NCBI GenBank assembly: GCA_021797415.1
Contig: JAJZZT010000197.1
Location: 1 to 5,821, forward strand
Length of the DNA: 5,821 bases
Direction: 5' to 3'
DNA from: Bacillota bacterium
Lineage (GTDB): Bacteria > Bacillota > Bacilli > Alicyclobacillales > SLC66
Made by a program: the position numbers and the translations under genes. The notes under the pieces were generated by a model. The model had not been told where the DNA came from. It ran no database searches and saw only the letters and a list, made by a program, of their open reading frames with translations. Below, in pieces: positions 1-5,821 of this stretch. Numbering within the stretch: the first letter of the stretch is position 1; each line of letters starts with the position of its first letter.

Positions 1-837
1 CTGATCGCGGACAATGTGCCTGCCGAGGCGTACGGACGCGCGCTGGGGATTCGCGAGAGCATGGATACGCTCGGCGCGGTGGTCGGCCCGTTGCTGGGCG
101 CCCTCTTTCTCGCCCGCGCGGGATACCGGCCATTATTTTTCTGGAGTGTGATCCCTGCGCTGCTTTCTTTCCTTGCTGTAATCGTCTTCATTCGCGAGCG
201 GCGTCGCCAGGACAGCTCATGGGAACGGCCGGCGCTCTCCCTGGCTCACAGAAACGCTTATACGGCCGGTTTTCGGCGGTTGTTGCTCGCGGACGGCATA
301 TACGGCGTGGGCAATGTCGCTCCGAGTTTCTTCATTCTCGCCGCCGTGTCCGGGTTGCGCGCTGCGCGCGGAGTGACCGGCGCATCCGTGACCGCGGTGG
401 TGCTGTACGCCTGGTATAACGTCGTCTACTCCATCTTCGCCCTGGCGGCGGGCGCGGCCACGGACAAGTATGGGCCCCGCCCGGTGCTGGTGACCGGATA
501 TGCCGCACTTTTTGTGTGCCTGGCGGGATTTGCCCTGTTGCCGCCGTCGATCGCCGTTGACGCGGTCTTGTTCACTCTTGCGGGACTTGCCGCGGGAGCG
601 CAGGACTCCGCCCAGAAGACCTATATCCGGCTTGTGCTGCCGACGGAGCAGCAGGGACGGGGATTCGGACTGCACGCAAGCGTGCTGGGCTGGGGGACGC
701 TCGTTTCGGGCGTGCTTGTCGGAGGACTGTGGACGATCGGCCGGGTGTCCTGGGGATTTGGAGCGGCCGCGGCGGCCGCGCTGGCGTCGCTTTTGTTGAT
801 GGTGTTTGTGGTCCCCGCTGTGCGAAGACAAGCGTGA
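1..837 (+). CDS. MFS transporter, C-terminal part (5' end outside window)
   Basis: This is the C-terminal 278 residues of a major facilitator superfamily transporter, a plasma-membrane secondary carrier. The reading frame is open from base 1 (LIADNVPAEAYGRALG), so the start lies upstream and the GTG at 16 is not a start. Hydrophobic stretches at residues of about 21-40, 44-64, 93-118, 128-150, 160-180, 184-202, 226-246 and 250-272 fit TM5-TM12 of a 12-segment carrier. The basic stretch RERRRQ and the loop at about 65-92 fit the central cytoplasmic loop. GAATDKYGPRP (151-161) is the MFS motif A copy of the second half, between TM8 and TM9. The repeated pattern YGRALGIRESMDTLG and QGRGFGLHASVLGWG shows the internal two-fold repeat. 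It resembles MFS proteins annotated as drug or metabolite exporters, but the substrate cannot be read from the sequence. It ends at TGA 39 bases before the enolase-like gene, with no terminator between, so the two are probably in one operon. Confidence 0.88.
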   Translation: MIADNVPAEAYGRALGIRESMDTLGAVVGPLLGALFLARAGYRPLFFWSVIPALLSFLAVIVFIRERRRQDSSWERPALSLAHRNAYTAGFRRLLLADGIYGVGNVAPSFFILAAVSGLRAARGVTGASVTAVVLYAWYNVVYSIFALAAGAATDKYGPRPVLVTGYAALFVCLAGFALLPPSIAVDAVLFTLAGLAAGAQDSAQKTYIRLVLPTEQQGRGFGLHASVLGWGTLVSGVLVGGLWTIGRVSWGFGAAAAAALASLLLMVFVVPAVRRQA

Positions 838-859
838 TCTGGTGGATTTTATTCCGTGC

Positions 860-865
860 AAGGAG
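860..865 (+). promoter_or_regulatory. Ribosome binding site of the enolase-like gene (decides start)
   Basis: AAGGAG lies 11 bases before the ATG at 877. It fixes the start at that ATG. The in-frame GTG codons at 856 and 865 precede or overlap this site and cannot use it. The resulting N-terminus, MTQIQSLQAREILDSRG, begins where enolases normally begin. Confidence 0.75.
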
Positions 866-876
866 TGAATTTACAT

Positions 877-2145
877 ATGACACAGATTCAATCACTGCAG
901 GCCCGCGAAATTCTTGATTCCAGAGGACTGCCCACCCTGGAGGTGGATGTGCGGCTTGCGAATGGAGCGTGTGGCCGGGCATCCGTCCCGTCGGGCAAAT
1001 CGACCGGAAGCCGGGAGGCATTCGAACTGCGCGATGGAGACTCCTCCCGTTTTGCGGGAGCCGGCGTTTTGCGCGCAATCCGCAATGTCGGGGACATCAT
1101 TGCGCCGGCGCTTTGGGGTCTTGACGCGGAAAATCAGGTGATGCTTGATTCCCGGTTGATTGAATTGGACGGGACGGACAATAAACAGAGACTCGGCGCC
1201 AATGCGATGCTGGCCTGTTCCATTGCGACCACCCGAGCGGCGGCGCAAGCGCGCGACCTGCCGCTGGCCCGGCACCTGGCCGATCTGTATGGGCGCGGCG
1301 CACTCGAATTTCCCATTCCCATGATGAATGTCATCAATGGCGGCAAGCATGCGGATTCCGGCATTTCGACACAGGAGTTTATGCTGGTGCCGCAGGGCGC
1401 TCCCGATATCCGGTCGGCGATCCGCATGGGGGCGGAAACGTATCAGGCGCTTTCGCGGATTTTGAAAACAGAGGGCTACCGGATTTCCGTAGGCGATGAG
1501 GGCGGATTTGCGCCCCAGTTGCCGTCGACGGTGGAAGCGCTGGCCCTGCTGGTGAAGGCGATTGAAGCGGCCGGGTATCGACCGGGTTCCGATATCTCAT
1601 TGGCGTTGGATTTTGCCGCCAACGACTTTTGGCATGAAGGTCGCTATCGATTTGAAGGACATGACTGGTCGGCGCTGGACATGGCCGGCTATTGCCTGGA
1701 TCTCGCGGGGCGTTTTCCGGTCGTATCGGTGGAAGATCCCCTCGCGGAAGAGGATTGGCAGGGGTGGAGGGAATTGACGAAGCAGTTGAATGCCGCTTCC
1801 CTGCAATGCGTGGGAGACGACATCTTTGTCACCAATGTCCGCATTTTTTCAGCCGGAATTGAGCAGGGCATTGCCAATGCCATTTTGATCAAACCCAACC
1901 AGATCGGGACGGTCAGTGAAACGTTCTCCGCTTTGCACATGGCCGAGAGGTCTCATTATCGGACGGTGATGTCCCATAGGTCCGGTGAGACGGATGATGC
2001 GTTTATTGCCGATCTGGCCGTCGCCACGCATGTTGGGCAGATGAAATCCGGGGCGCCTGCGCGCGGCGAGCGGGTCGCCAAGTACAACCAGTTGATGCGG
2101 CTGAGTGAACAATTCCCGGACGTCGCCATGGCAACTCACAGATAG
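877..2145 (+). CDS. Enolase family protein (phosphopyruvate hydratase or a paralogue)
   Basis: Enolase interconverts 2-phosphoglycerate and phosphoenolpyruvate in the cytoplasm and needs Mg2+. The 422-residue length is close to the usual 425-435. Visible landmarks are SRGLPTLEV (15-23), the active-site loop SGKSTG (39-44), INGGKHAD with His158, QEF with Glu167, VGDEGGFAP with Glu208 (catalytic acid), Asp245, VEDPLAEEDW with Glu286, GDD with Asp314, IKPNQIGT with Lys339 (catalytic base), SHRSGET with His367-Arg368-Ser369, and QMKSGAPARGERVAKYNQ with Lys390. The Mg2+ ligands (Asp245, Glu286, Asp314) and the catalytic pair are all present, so activity is likely. Oddities are Lys41 in place of the usual Ala in the mobile loop, and divergent stretches such as GANAMLACSIA and LDFAANDFW. 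No glycolytic gene adjoins it here; its neighbour is an MFS transporter. It could be the housekeeping enolase (eno) or a specialised second copy; I leave the symbol blank for that reason. Enolase homologues acting on other phospho-substrates are known (carboxyphosphoenolpyruvate synthase in phosphinothricin biosynthesis), but nothing seen here proves that role. Confidence 0.92.
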   Translation: MTQIQSLQAREILDSRGLPTLEVDVRLANGACGRASVPSGKSTGSREAFELRDGDSSRFAGAGVLRAIRNVGDIIAPALWGLDAENQVMLDSRLIELDGTDNKQRLGANAMLACSIATTRAAAQARDLPLARHLADLYGRGALEFPIPMMNVINGGKHADSGISTQEFMLVPQGAPDIRSAIRMGAETYQALSRILKTEGYRISVGDEGGFAPQLPSTVEALALLVKAIEAAGYRPGSDISLALDFAANDFWHEGRYRFEGHDWSALDMAGYCLDLAGRFPVVSVEDPLAEEDWQGWRELTKQLNAASLQCVGDDIFVTNVRIFSAGIEQGIANAILIKPNQIGTVSETFSALHMAERSHYRTVMSHRSGETDDAFIADLAVATHVGQMKSGAPARGERVAKYNQLMRLSEQFPDVAMATHR

Positions 2146-3413
2146 CCGCGCTCGCGCAGCGTGTGCTCGATCCGTTTCGCCTCATTGTCCCGCGCGGGGC
2201 GAAGGCCGTATCGTTCCGTCTCGTATCGTTCAATCACCCGCAGCAAAAATTCTTCGTCCTTGAAGACTGCTGTATCTTCGCCGGACTCCTTGCGTTCCCG
2301 CAGTCTTCGCCGGCCGTACTCGCGCAATGTCTCGCCCTGCCTGATGGGACTCCCGCTGTGCGCCTCCTGCCGGAGCCAGCGGAGTACGAGGCGGCGCAGG
2401 GGACTTGGTGGACGGGAGCCGCGTTTCGGTGGATGGGGAGCCGGAATCCGCGAGCGTTCGACATGGAGGCCGGCTTCCAGCAAACGCGCATCTCCCCGTC
2501 CCCGGCGCGCTCTCAAGGCGAGAAAGCCGATGACGCATAGCGCGGTGATCAAAAATATGAGCCCGTAGTTCAGGTGCGGAAATAAACTGGGGTGGATTCC
2601 TGTGGCATGGACAGGGAAGCGGCCTGGAACGCCCCCCCGCGACGGATGCTTTACCGGGTGGCGCGGCGCCAGTTGCATAATCAGATACAGGATCCCCGCG
2701 AGAACGAGAAAGACGGCGAAACCGGTCAACAGATCGCGCCATAAGGCCACCAGCACGTACAGCCCAAATGCGACCGCCAGCATGAGCAGCGCGGCATTTC
2801 GCGCGGAAGGGAAGATCGTCATCACCGTCAGCAGCGCCATGACCGCTCCGGATAGAAGCGTAAGCGGAAGCCAGATCGTCCGCGAAAGCCGGGCGTCGCC
2901 GCCGTTGGCGGACTCCAGGTGGGCGCGGTGCATGGCGATCAGGCGGCTGACGATGGCCGGCAATCCCGCCAAAAGAAGCAGCAACGCCGTTTGCGGCGCT
3001 TGCAGCTCCTGCACCGAGGAGATTTCGCAGAACAACCAAGCGCTGGCCAGAAATGCGAAGTCCCAGATCAAACGGGGTGTTTGCACGTCACTGTCGTGCA
3101 GTCTGCCGGACGACCGAACGCGCCGGACCAGATAGACAAGCCAGCCGGTCACGCCAAGGAACGCGGCTCCGCTGCCGAACTGCAAACCCCAGACGAGTCC
3201 CAGGGCTGCGGTGGCCAGCACCAGCTTCGCCGCCTCCTGGTTCACCGCGCGCAGGCGCCACTGGAACAGGATGTCGTACGCCACGACCGCCGCGGTCTCC
3301 GCGAACACGATGTACGCGGGCGCGCTGGCAGCGATGCTGACGACGGCAAAAACTACGCAGGCGGTCACAAGTCCATCTGCAATCTGAGCGGGCAGGGTCA
3401 CGTCTTTCCTCAC
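2136..3413 (-). CDS. Polytopic membrane protein with C-terminal DUF4129-like domain, no transglutaminase core
   Basis: This is the third gene of the MoxR-DUF58 operon, with 425 residues from a GTG start. I count about ten hydrophobic segments, at residues of about 13-31, 33-50, 62-79, 82-96, 116-132, 142-162, 180-201, 205-224, 227-247 and 282-300. Arg-rich loops (QWRLR, RRVRSSGR, MHRAH, RARRGRG) fall on one side, which puts both termini in the cytoplasm and the 249-281 loop outside. The Arg/Pro-rich linker (301-350) leads to a DUF4129-like tail (about 350-420): GETLREYGRRRL, then ERYETERYGL. In B. subtilis and many bacteria this position is held by a TgpA/YebA-type protein of roughly 700 residues, with an N-terminal membrane domain, an extracytoplasmic transglutaminase core, one more membrane segment and DUF4129. 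Here the layout is the same except that the core is replaced by a short Pro/His/Arg-rich loop. No Cys-His-Asp transglutaminase motif is visible. The 3' end overlaps the enolase-like gene by 10 bases, tail to tail. Function is unknown; an envelope role with MoxR and DUF58 is inferred. Confidence 0.8.
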   Translation of the reverse strand: MRKDVTLPAQIADGLVTACVVFAVVSIAASAPAYIVFAETAAVVAYDILFQWRLRAVNQEAAKLVLATAALGLVWGLQFGSGAAFLGVTGWLVYLVRRVRSSGRLHDSDVQTPRLIWDFAFLASAWLFCEISSVQELQAPQTALLLLLAGLPAIVSRLIAMHRAHLESANGGDARLSRTIWLPLTLLSGAVMALLTVMTIFPSARNAALLMLAVAFGLYVLVALWRDLLTGFAVFLVLAGILYLIMQLAPRHPVKHPSRGGVPGRFPVHATGIHPSLFPHLNYGLIFLITALCVIGFLALRARRGRGDARLLEAGLHVERSRIPAPHPPKRGSRPPSPLRRLVLRWLRQEAHSGSPIRQGETLREYGRRRLRERKESGEDTAVFKDEEFLLRVIERYETERYGLRPARDNEAKRIEHTLRERGYL

Positions 3414-3420
3414 GAATGGA

Positions 3421-3427
3421 TCACCTC
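3421..3427 (-). promoter_or_regulatory. Ribosome binding site of the DUF4129-like gene
   Basis: On the minus strand GAGGTGA stands 7 bases before the GTG start at 3413. This strong Shine-Dalgarno match supports the GTG as the true start of the membrane protein. It lies in the 53-base gap after the DUF58 gene, where I see no hairpin with a T-tract, so transcription probably reads through. Confidence 0.75.
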
Positions 3428-3466
3428 AGAGCAGGCGCTATGGTTCCACATATCTTGTTCGAGGCT

Positions 3467-4678
3467 CTAATCGGAAACGAAATGCACTGCAGCGCGCCTG
3501 CCGAAATTTGTATTATCACTGCTCCCCTGGTCGAGTCTCACCACATCCACCGGATATCCCCGCCGTTTGAGAGAACGAAGGCTTTGCCGGACGGGCTCGT
3601 CCTCGAACCCCGCGAGCACCACGATTCTCGCCGGATGGAATGCCTGTTTTGCGATTTCGTCCAGGATTTGCGCAAGAGAAACGTTTGCGTAAGCCGCCAG
3701 GCTGCCCAGAACATGCCCGGTCTGGCGCTGAAAGTGGGGCGTCCACGCGCCGTCGCCTCTGAGCGCCAGATGGCTGTGAAAGCGGCTGCGCGCTTCCGTC
3801 CAGTAGCCGTCGCAAAACAGTTGAAACTGTGCGCCGCGTTTTGACAGTTCTTCGATCATGGCATACGCGGTCTCGTACACCCTGTCGGCAAAGTCGGGGC
3901 GTTGTTCCCACAAGCGTTCCGACGCCCGCACACTGGTCACGATAATGACAGATTGACTCATGGAGTATGCGCGTTCCAGAACGATCAATTCTCCGCGCCT
4001 GGCGCTCGTCATCCACGCGATGTCCCGAATGGTGTCATGCGCTTCATAGGGGCGCATATCAATCCAGTCCACAGATGTCGGAGACAGCTTGCGCAGGGAG
4101 TTCTCCGTATCCAGCAGGTTCAGAAGTACGGGTATCTGCGCGGCGCCGATCCGGCGCGGATGGACGGTCACCGTAACGAAAAAAGGGAATGACCTGATTT
4201 CCTCGTGGGCGGTAAATCCGTCCCTAATCTTTACCGCCAAGGATTGAATGGCATGCCGCCCGCGCTGTCTGCCGATCAGCTCGAAGCGAACGGTGACAGA
4301 CTCGCGCGATCGCAGCGACAGGGTAAAGGAGGTGCGGTTGTGTCCGGGCGCGGGCGACACATGTCGCGCGGTCGGACTTTCGCCGTTCCGGTCTGCAGGA
4401 ACACGGTCCGCCCCATGAAGAAGATCTTCTTTGGGGTTGTCGTCCGTCTCCCGCTTTAATCCTGCCGGGACAACGATCTCGCAACTGACCAGAGGGCAGG
4501 GCAACCTGCCGGGGTTGCGCAGCGTGATTGCAATTTCCGCTTTTTCCCCATAAGCGATGGAGGGATTCCGGCACGTCAGGTCGGCTTCGATGCGTGGAGC
4601 GACCACGCGCCGGACGAGTTGCACCCAGGCGATGAGGGCGGTTCCGAGGCCAAGGAGAATAAGCGGCATCAGGATCAT
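3467..4678 (-). CDS. DUF58 family membrane-anchored protein
   Basis: This 403-residue protein belongs to the DUF58 family, the usual partner of MoxR ATPases (B. subtilis YeaD position). One N-terminal hydrophobic segment (about 2-22, then the basic LVRR) anchors it to the membrane. Residues of about 30-180 look like the beta-rich region common in the family, with ITLRNPGRLPCPLVSCEI and a polar, probably disordered insert at about 75-112. The DUF58 signature is at about 209-233: RPYEAHDTIRDIAW followed by SARRGELIV, corresponding to the family pattern R-x-Y-x-x-x-D-x-x-R-x-I-x-W-x-x-[ST]-A-R-x-G-E-L. A von Willebrand A-like fold follows (QSVIIVTSV at 242-250, RIVVLAGF at 351-358). The Asp-x-Ser metal site often found at the first strand is not apparent. 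The start ATG overlaps the MoxR stop as ATGA (4675-4678), and GAGGGG precedes it by 8 bases, so translation is probably coupled. An ATG three codons downstream (4669) is less well placed. The molecular role is not established. Confidence 0.88.
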   Translation of the reverse strand: MILMPLILLGLGTALIAWVQLVRRVVAPRIEADLTCRNPSIAYGEKAEIAITLRNPGRLPCPLVSCEIVVPAGLKRETDDNPKEDLLHGADRVPADRNGESPTARHVSPAPGHNRTSFTLSLRSRESVTVRFELIGRQRGRHAIQSLAVKIRDGFTAHEEIRSFPFFVTVTVHPRRIGAAQIPVLLNLLDTENSLRKLSPTSVDWIDMRPYEAHDTIRDIAWMTSARRGELIVLERAYSMSQSVIIVTSVRASERLWEQRPDFADRVYETAYAMIEELSKRGAQFQLFCDGYWTEARSRFHSHLALRGDGAWTPHFQRQTGHVLGSLAAYANVSLAQILDEIAKQAFHPARIVVLAGFEDEPVRQSLRSLKRRGYPVDVVRLDQGSSDNTNFGRRAAVHFVSD

Positions 4679-5694
4679 ACGACATTCCCCTCAATCGGAA
4701 CCTCCACGCTTTGCAGCAGATTGTCCATAAAGACACCGGGATTATCGCCCGCATGACCGGACGGGTCCGTCATGATGAGACGATGGAACAGTACGCCGGC
4801 GGCCACTTGTTTTACGTCGTCCGGCGCAATAAAGTCCCGTCCGGCAAGAACAGCCCTGGCCCGGGCGGCTTTGGCCAGCATGATCATGGCGCGCGGGCTT
4901 GCTCCGACGACAACATCCGGCCGGTTCCGGGTGGCTTGCACCACATCCGAGATGTATTCGAGGATTTCCGGCGAGGCTTTGACGCCGGCCACGGCCGTGT
5001 TGAGCAGCGCCGGCAGTTCCGGTTGCGCGGGCGTGGTCTCGCCGGTCTCCGCCGCGCCGTCCGGCGCTTCCGATGTCTTGCGCCGTTCGGGGTCTTCCTG
5101 CTGCGGCTGGAAATAGGCGGATAAGATCGCGACATCGTTTGCGGCGGAAGGATATCCAAGCGACGCCTTCAGCAAAAATCGGTCCAGCTGGGCTTCCGGC
5201 AGTGGAAAGACTCCCTGGGATTCAACCGGATTCTGGGTTGCGATGACCATAAACGGCCTGGGGAGCAGATGCGTCTCCCTGTCGATGGTGACGCGCCCTT
5301 CAGCCATCGCTTCCAGCAGGGCGGACTGGGTGCGCGGCAAGGCGCGGTTGATCTCGTCGACGAGCAGCAGATTGGTGAAAATCGGCCCTTTGCGGATGAT
5401 GAATTCTGTTTTCCCGGGATGGAATACAAGTCCGCCGACGATGTCGGAAGGCAGCAGGTCGGGAGTGCACTGTATACGCTGAAAGGAGAGGCCAAGCGCC
5501 TCGGAGAACGCCTGGGCCAGGGCTGTCTTCCCCACGCCGGGCACATCTTCGAGCAGGATGTGCCCTTCGGCCATCAGGGCGGTGAGCAGCTCTTCGATGG
5601 GTTGATCCAGGCCCAACAGTCGGTTGCCGATGGACCGTTTCAACCGTTCGATCCCCGTGCGGACCGCTTCGACTGGTATGAGAGGCCGTGCCAT
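4675..5694 (-). CDS. MoxR family AAA+ ATPase
   Basis: This is a cytoplasmic AAA+ ATPase of the MoxR family, whose members are thought to remodel or activate partner proteins, usually DUF58 or von Willebrand A proteins encoded next door. From the ATG at 5694 it has 339 residues. Motifs seen are Walker A VPGVGKT (51-57), Walker B LLLVDEINRA (109-118), sensor 1 ATQNP (152-156), the arginine-finger region LPEAQLDRF (Arg172), and sensor 2 GASPRAM (264-270, Arg268) in the helical lid. All core residues are intact, so it should bind and hydrolyse ATP. A polar, Glu/Pro-rich stretch of about 30 residues (about 197-227) separates the AAA core from the lid and makes the protein slightly long. The start at 5694 is chosen because AAGGGAG lies 8 bases before it; a TTG ten codons upstream has no such site. 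It is the first gene of the visible operon. The B. subtilis counterpart by order is yeaC. Confidence 0.95.
   Translation of the reverse strand: MARPLIPVEAVRTGIERLKRSIGNRLLGLDQPIEELLTALMAEGHILLEDVPGVGKTALAQAFSEALGLSFQRIQCTPDLLPSDIVGGLVFHPGKTEFIIRKGPIFTNLLLVDEINRALPRTQSALLEAMAEGRVTIDRETHLLPRPFMVIATQNPVESQGVFPLPEAQLDRFLLKASLGYPSAANDVAILSAYFQPQQEDPERRKTSEAPDGAAETGETTPAQPELPALLNTAVAGVKASPEILEYISDVVQATRNRPDVVVGASPRAMIMLAKAARARAVLAGRDFIAPDDVKQVAAGVLFHRLIMTDPSGHAGDNPGVFMDNLLQSVEVPIEGNVV
4687..4692 (-). promoter_or_regulatory. Ribosome binding site of the DUF58 gene, inside the MoxR gene
   Basis: On the minus strand GAGGGG stands 8 bases before the ATG at 4678, within the last codons of the MoxR gene. 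Together with the 4-base ATGA overlap it supports coupled translation of the two proteins at similar levels. Confidence 0.65.
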
Positions 5695-5702
5695 AATGAA
5701 TT

Positions 5703-5709
5703 CTCCCTT
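5703..5709 (-). promoter_or_regulatory. Ribosome binding site of the MoxR gene (decides start)
   Basis: On the minus strand AAGGGAG stands 8 bases before the ATG at 5694. It argues against the longer frame that begins with TTG at 5724, because that frame would run through the site and has no Shine-Dalgarno sequence of its own. Confidence 0.8.
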
Positions 5710-5764
5710 CAAGAGGTTGTTCAAAAAGTGGGCAGAACTCCCCGGCGCATTGCCGCGTCATCGC

Positions 5765-5815
5765 CAGAAATGCTCCCTCACGCACCCAAAAACGTACGCT
5801 CGGTCCGCATTTCTG
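5765..5815. repeat. 9-base inverted repeat upstream of the MoxR gene
   Basis: CAGAAATGC (5765-5773) is repeated in inverse as GCATTTCTG (5807-5815) with 33 bases between the arms. It lies in the non-coding leader, about 70 bases from the MoxR start. It could be a folded leader, an operator, or part of a dispersed intergenic repeat that also includes the nearby TTGTTCAAAAAGT (5717-5729). I cannot tell which from one copy. No convincing -35/-10 pair was found here; the promoter may lie in this stretch or beyond the window edge. Confidence 0.35.
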
Positions 5816-5821
5816 AAGATC

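Noticed and set aside
763..779. Direct repeat GCGGCCGC spaced by one base
   Set aside because: It encodes a run of Ala in the last membrane segment of the transporter and is explained by GCG/GCC codon choice.
856..858. GTG as the start of the enolase-like gene
   Set aside because: It lies upstream of the AAGGAG site and would add seven residues absent from typical enolase N-termini.
572..1078. Long minus-strand open frame of 168 codons across the transporter/enolase junction
   Set aside because: It is antisense to two well-supported genes, rich in Pro, Arg and Ser as expected of a high-GC shadow frame, and shows no recognisable domain.
877..2145. Firm call as carboxyphosphoenolpyruvate synthase
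   Set aside because: No other phosphonate or phosphinate biosynthesis gene is visible, and I cannot recall diagnostic residues well enough to separate it from true enolase by eye.
2176..2203. Possible hairpin TTCGCC...GGCGAA, and the overlapping palindrome CCCGCGCGGG at 2189-2198, as a terminator for the enolase-like gene
   Set aside because: Neither is followed by a T-tract, and both lie in the coding sequence of the convergent gene's C-terminus, where high G+C makes such pairings common.
2230..3039. 269-codon minus-strand frame inside the DUF4129-like gene
   Set aside because: It lies in another frame of a gene with clear membrane segments and a ribosome binding site. Its translation is Arg/Pro/Ala-rich with no coherent domain.
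2602..3135. 177-codon plus-strand frame opposite the membrane protein gene
   Set aside because: It is antisense to a supported gene, and the composition looks like a shadow frame. I see no ribosome binding site or domain.
5722..5724. TTG as the start of the MoxR gene
   Set aside because: No Shine-Dalgarno sequence precedes it, whereas the ATG at 5694 has AAGGGAG at good spacing.
5300..5785. 161-codon minus-strand frame across the MoxR leader
   Set aside because: It overlaps the MoxR ATPase in another frame, and the protein has no domain sense. The MoxR frame has all AAA+ motifs.

Overview
The window carries five protein genes in two convergent groups and almost no non-coding DNA. By eye the sequence is well above 50% G+C. 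Purine-rich Shine-Dalgarno sequences (AAGGAG, AAGGGAG, GAGGTGA, GAGGGG) precede four of the five starts; the fifth start is outside the window. The right-hand gene order MoxR ATPase - DUF58 protein - DUF4129 membrane protein matches the Bacillus subtilis yeaC-yeaD-yebA order. Together these suggest a moderately high-GC member of the Bacillales or a relative. That is inference from style and synteny, because no taxonomic marker such as rRNA is present.

Left group, plus strand (1-2145): the C-terminal two thirds of a major facilitator superfamily (MFS) transporter, cut by the window edge, is followed after 39 bases by a complete enolase-family gene of 422 codons. The short gap with no visible terminator suggests co-transcription. 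The enolase keeps every catalytic and metal-binding residue I can place. It is not next to glycolytic genes in this window, its partner is a transporter, and it has a Lys in the normally invariant active-site loop (SGKSTG instead of SGASTG). It may be a second, specialised enolase rather than the housekeeping one.

Right group, minus strand (5694 down to 2136): a MoxR-type AAA+ ATPase, a membrane-anchored DUF58 protein that overlaps it by an ATGA junction, and a membrane protein of about ten segments ending in a DUF4129-like domain. In related operons the third gene usually encodes a TgpA/YebA-type protein with an extracytoplasmic transglutaminase core. Here that core is missing, and a loop of about 30 residues stands in its place. 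MoxR-DUF58 systems are thought to act as chaperone-like or assembly modules at the cell envelope; the substrate here is unknown.

The two groups meet tail to tail with a 10-base overlap of coding sequence (2136-2145), so neither transcript can end in an intergenic terminator. The only non-coding stretch of note is 5695-5821, upstream of the MoxR gene, which holds its ribosome binding site and a 9-base inverted repeat. I found no RNA gene, CRISPR array, insertion sequence or riboswitch. The two points most worth following are the transglutaminase-less third gene and the unusual enolase beside a transporter.
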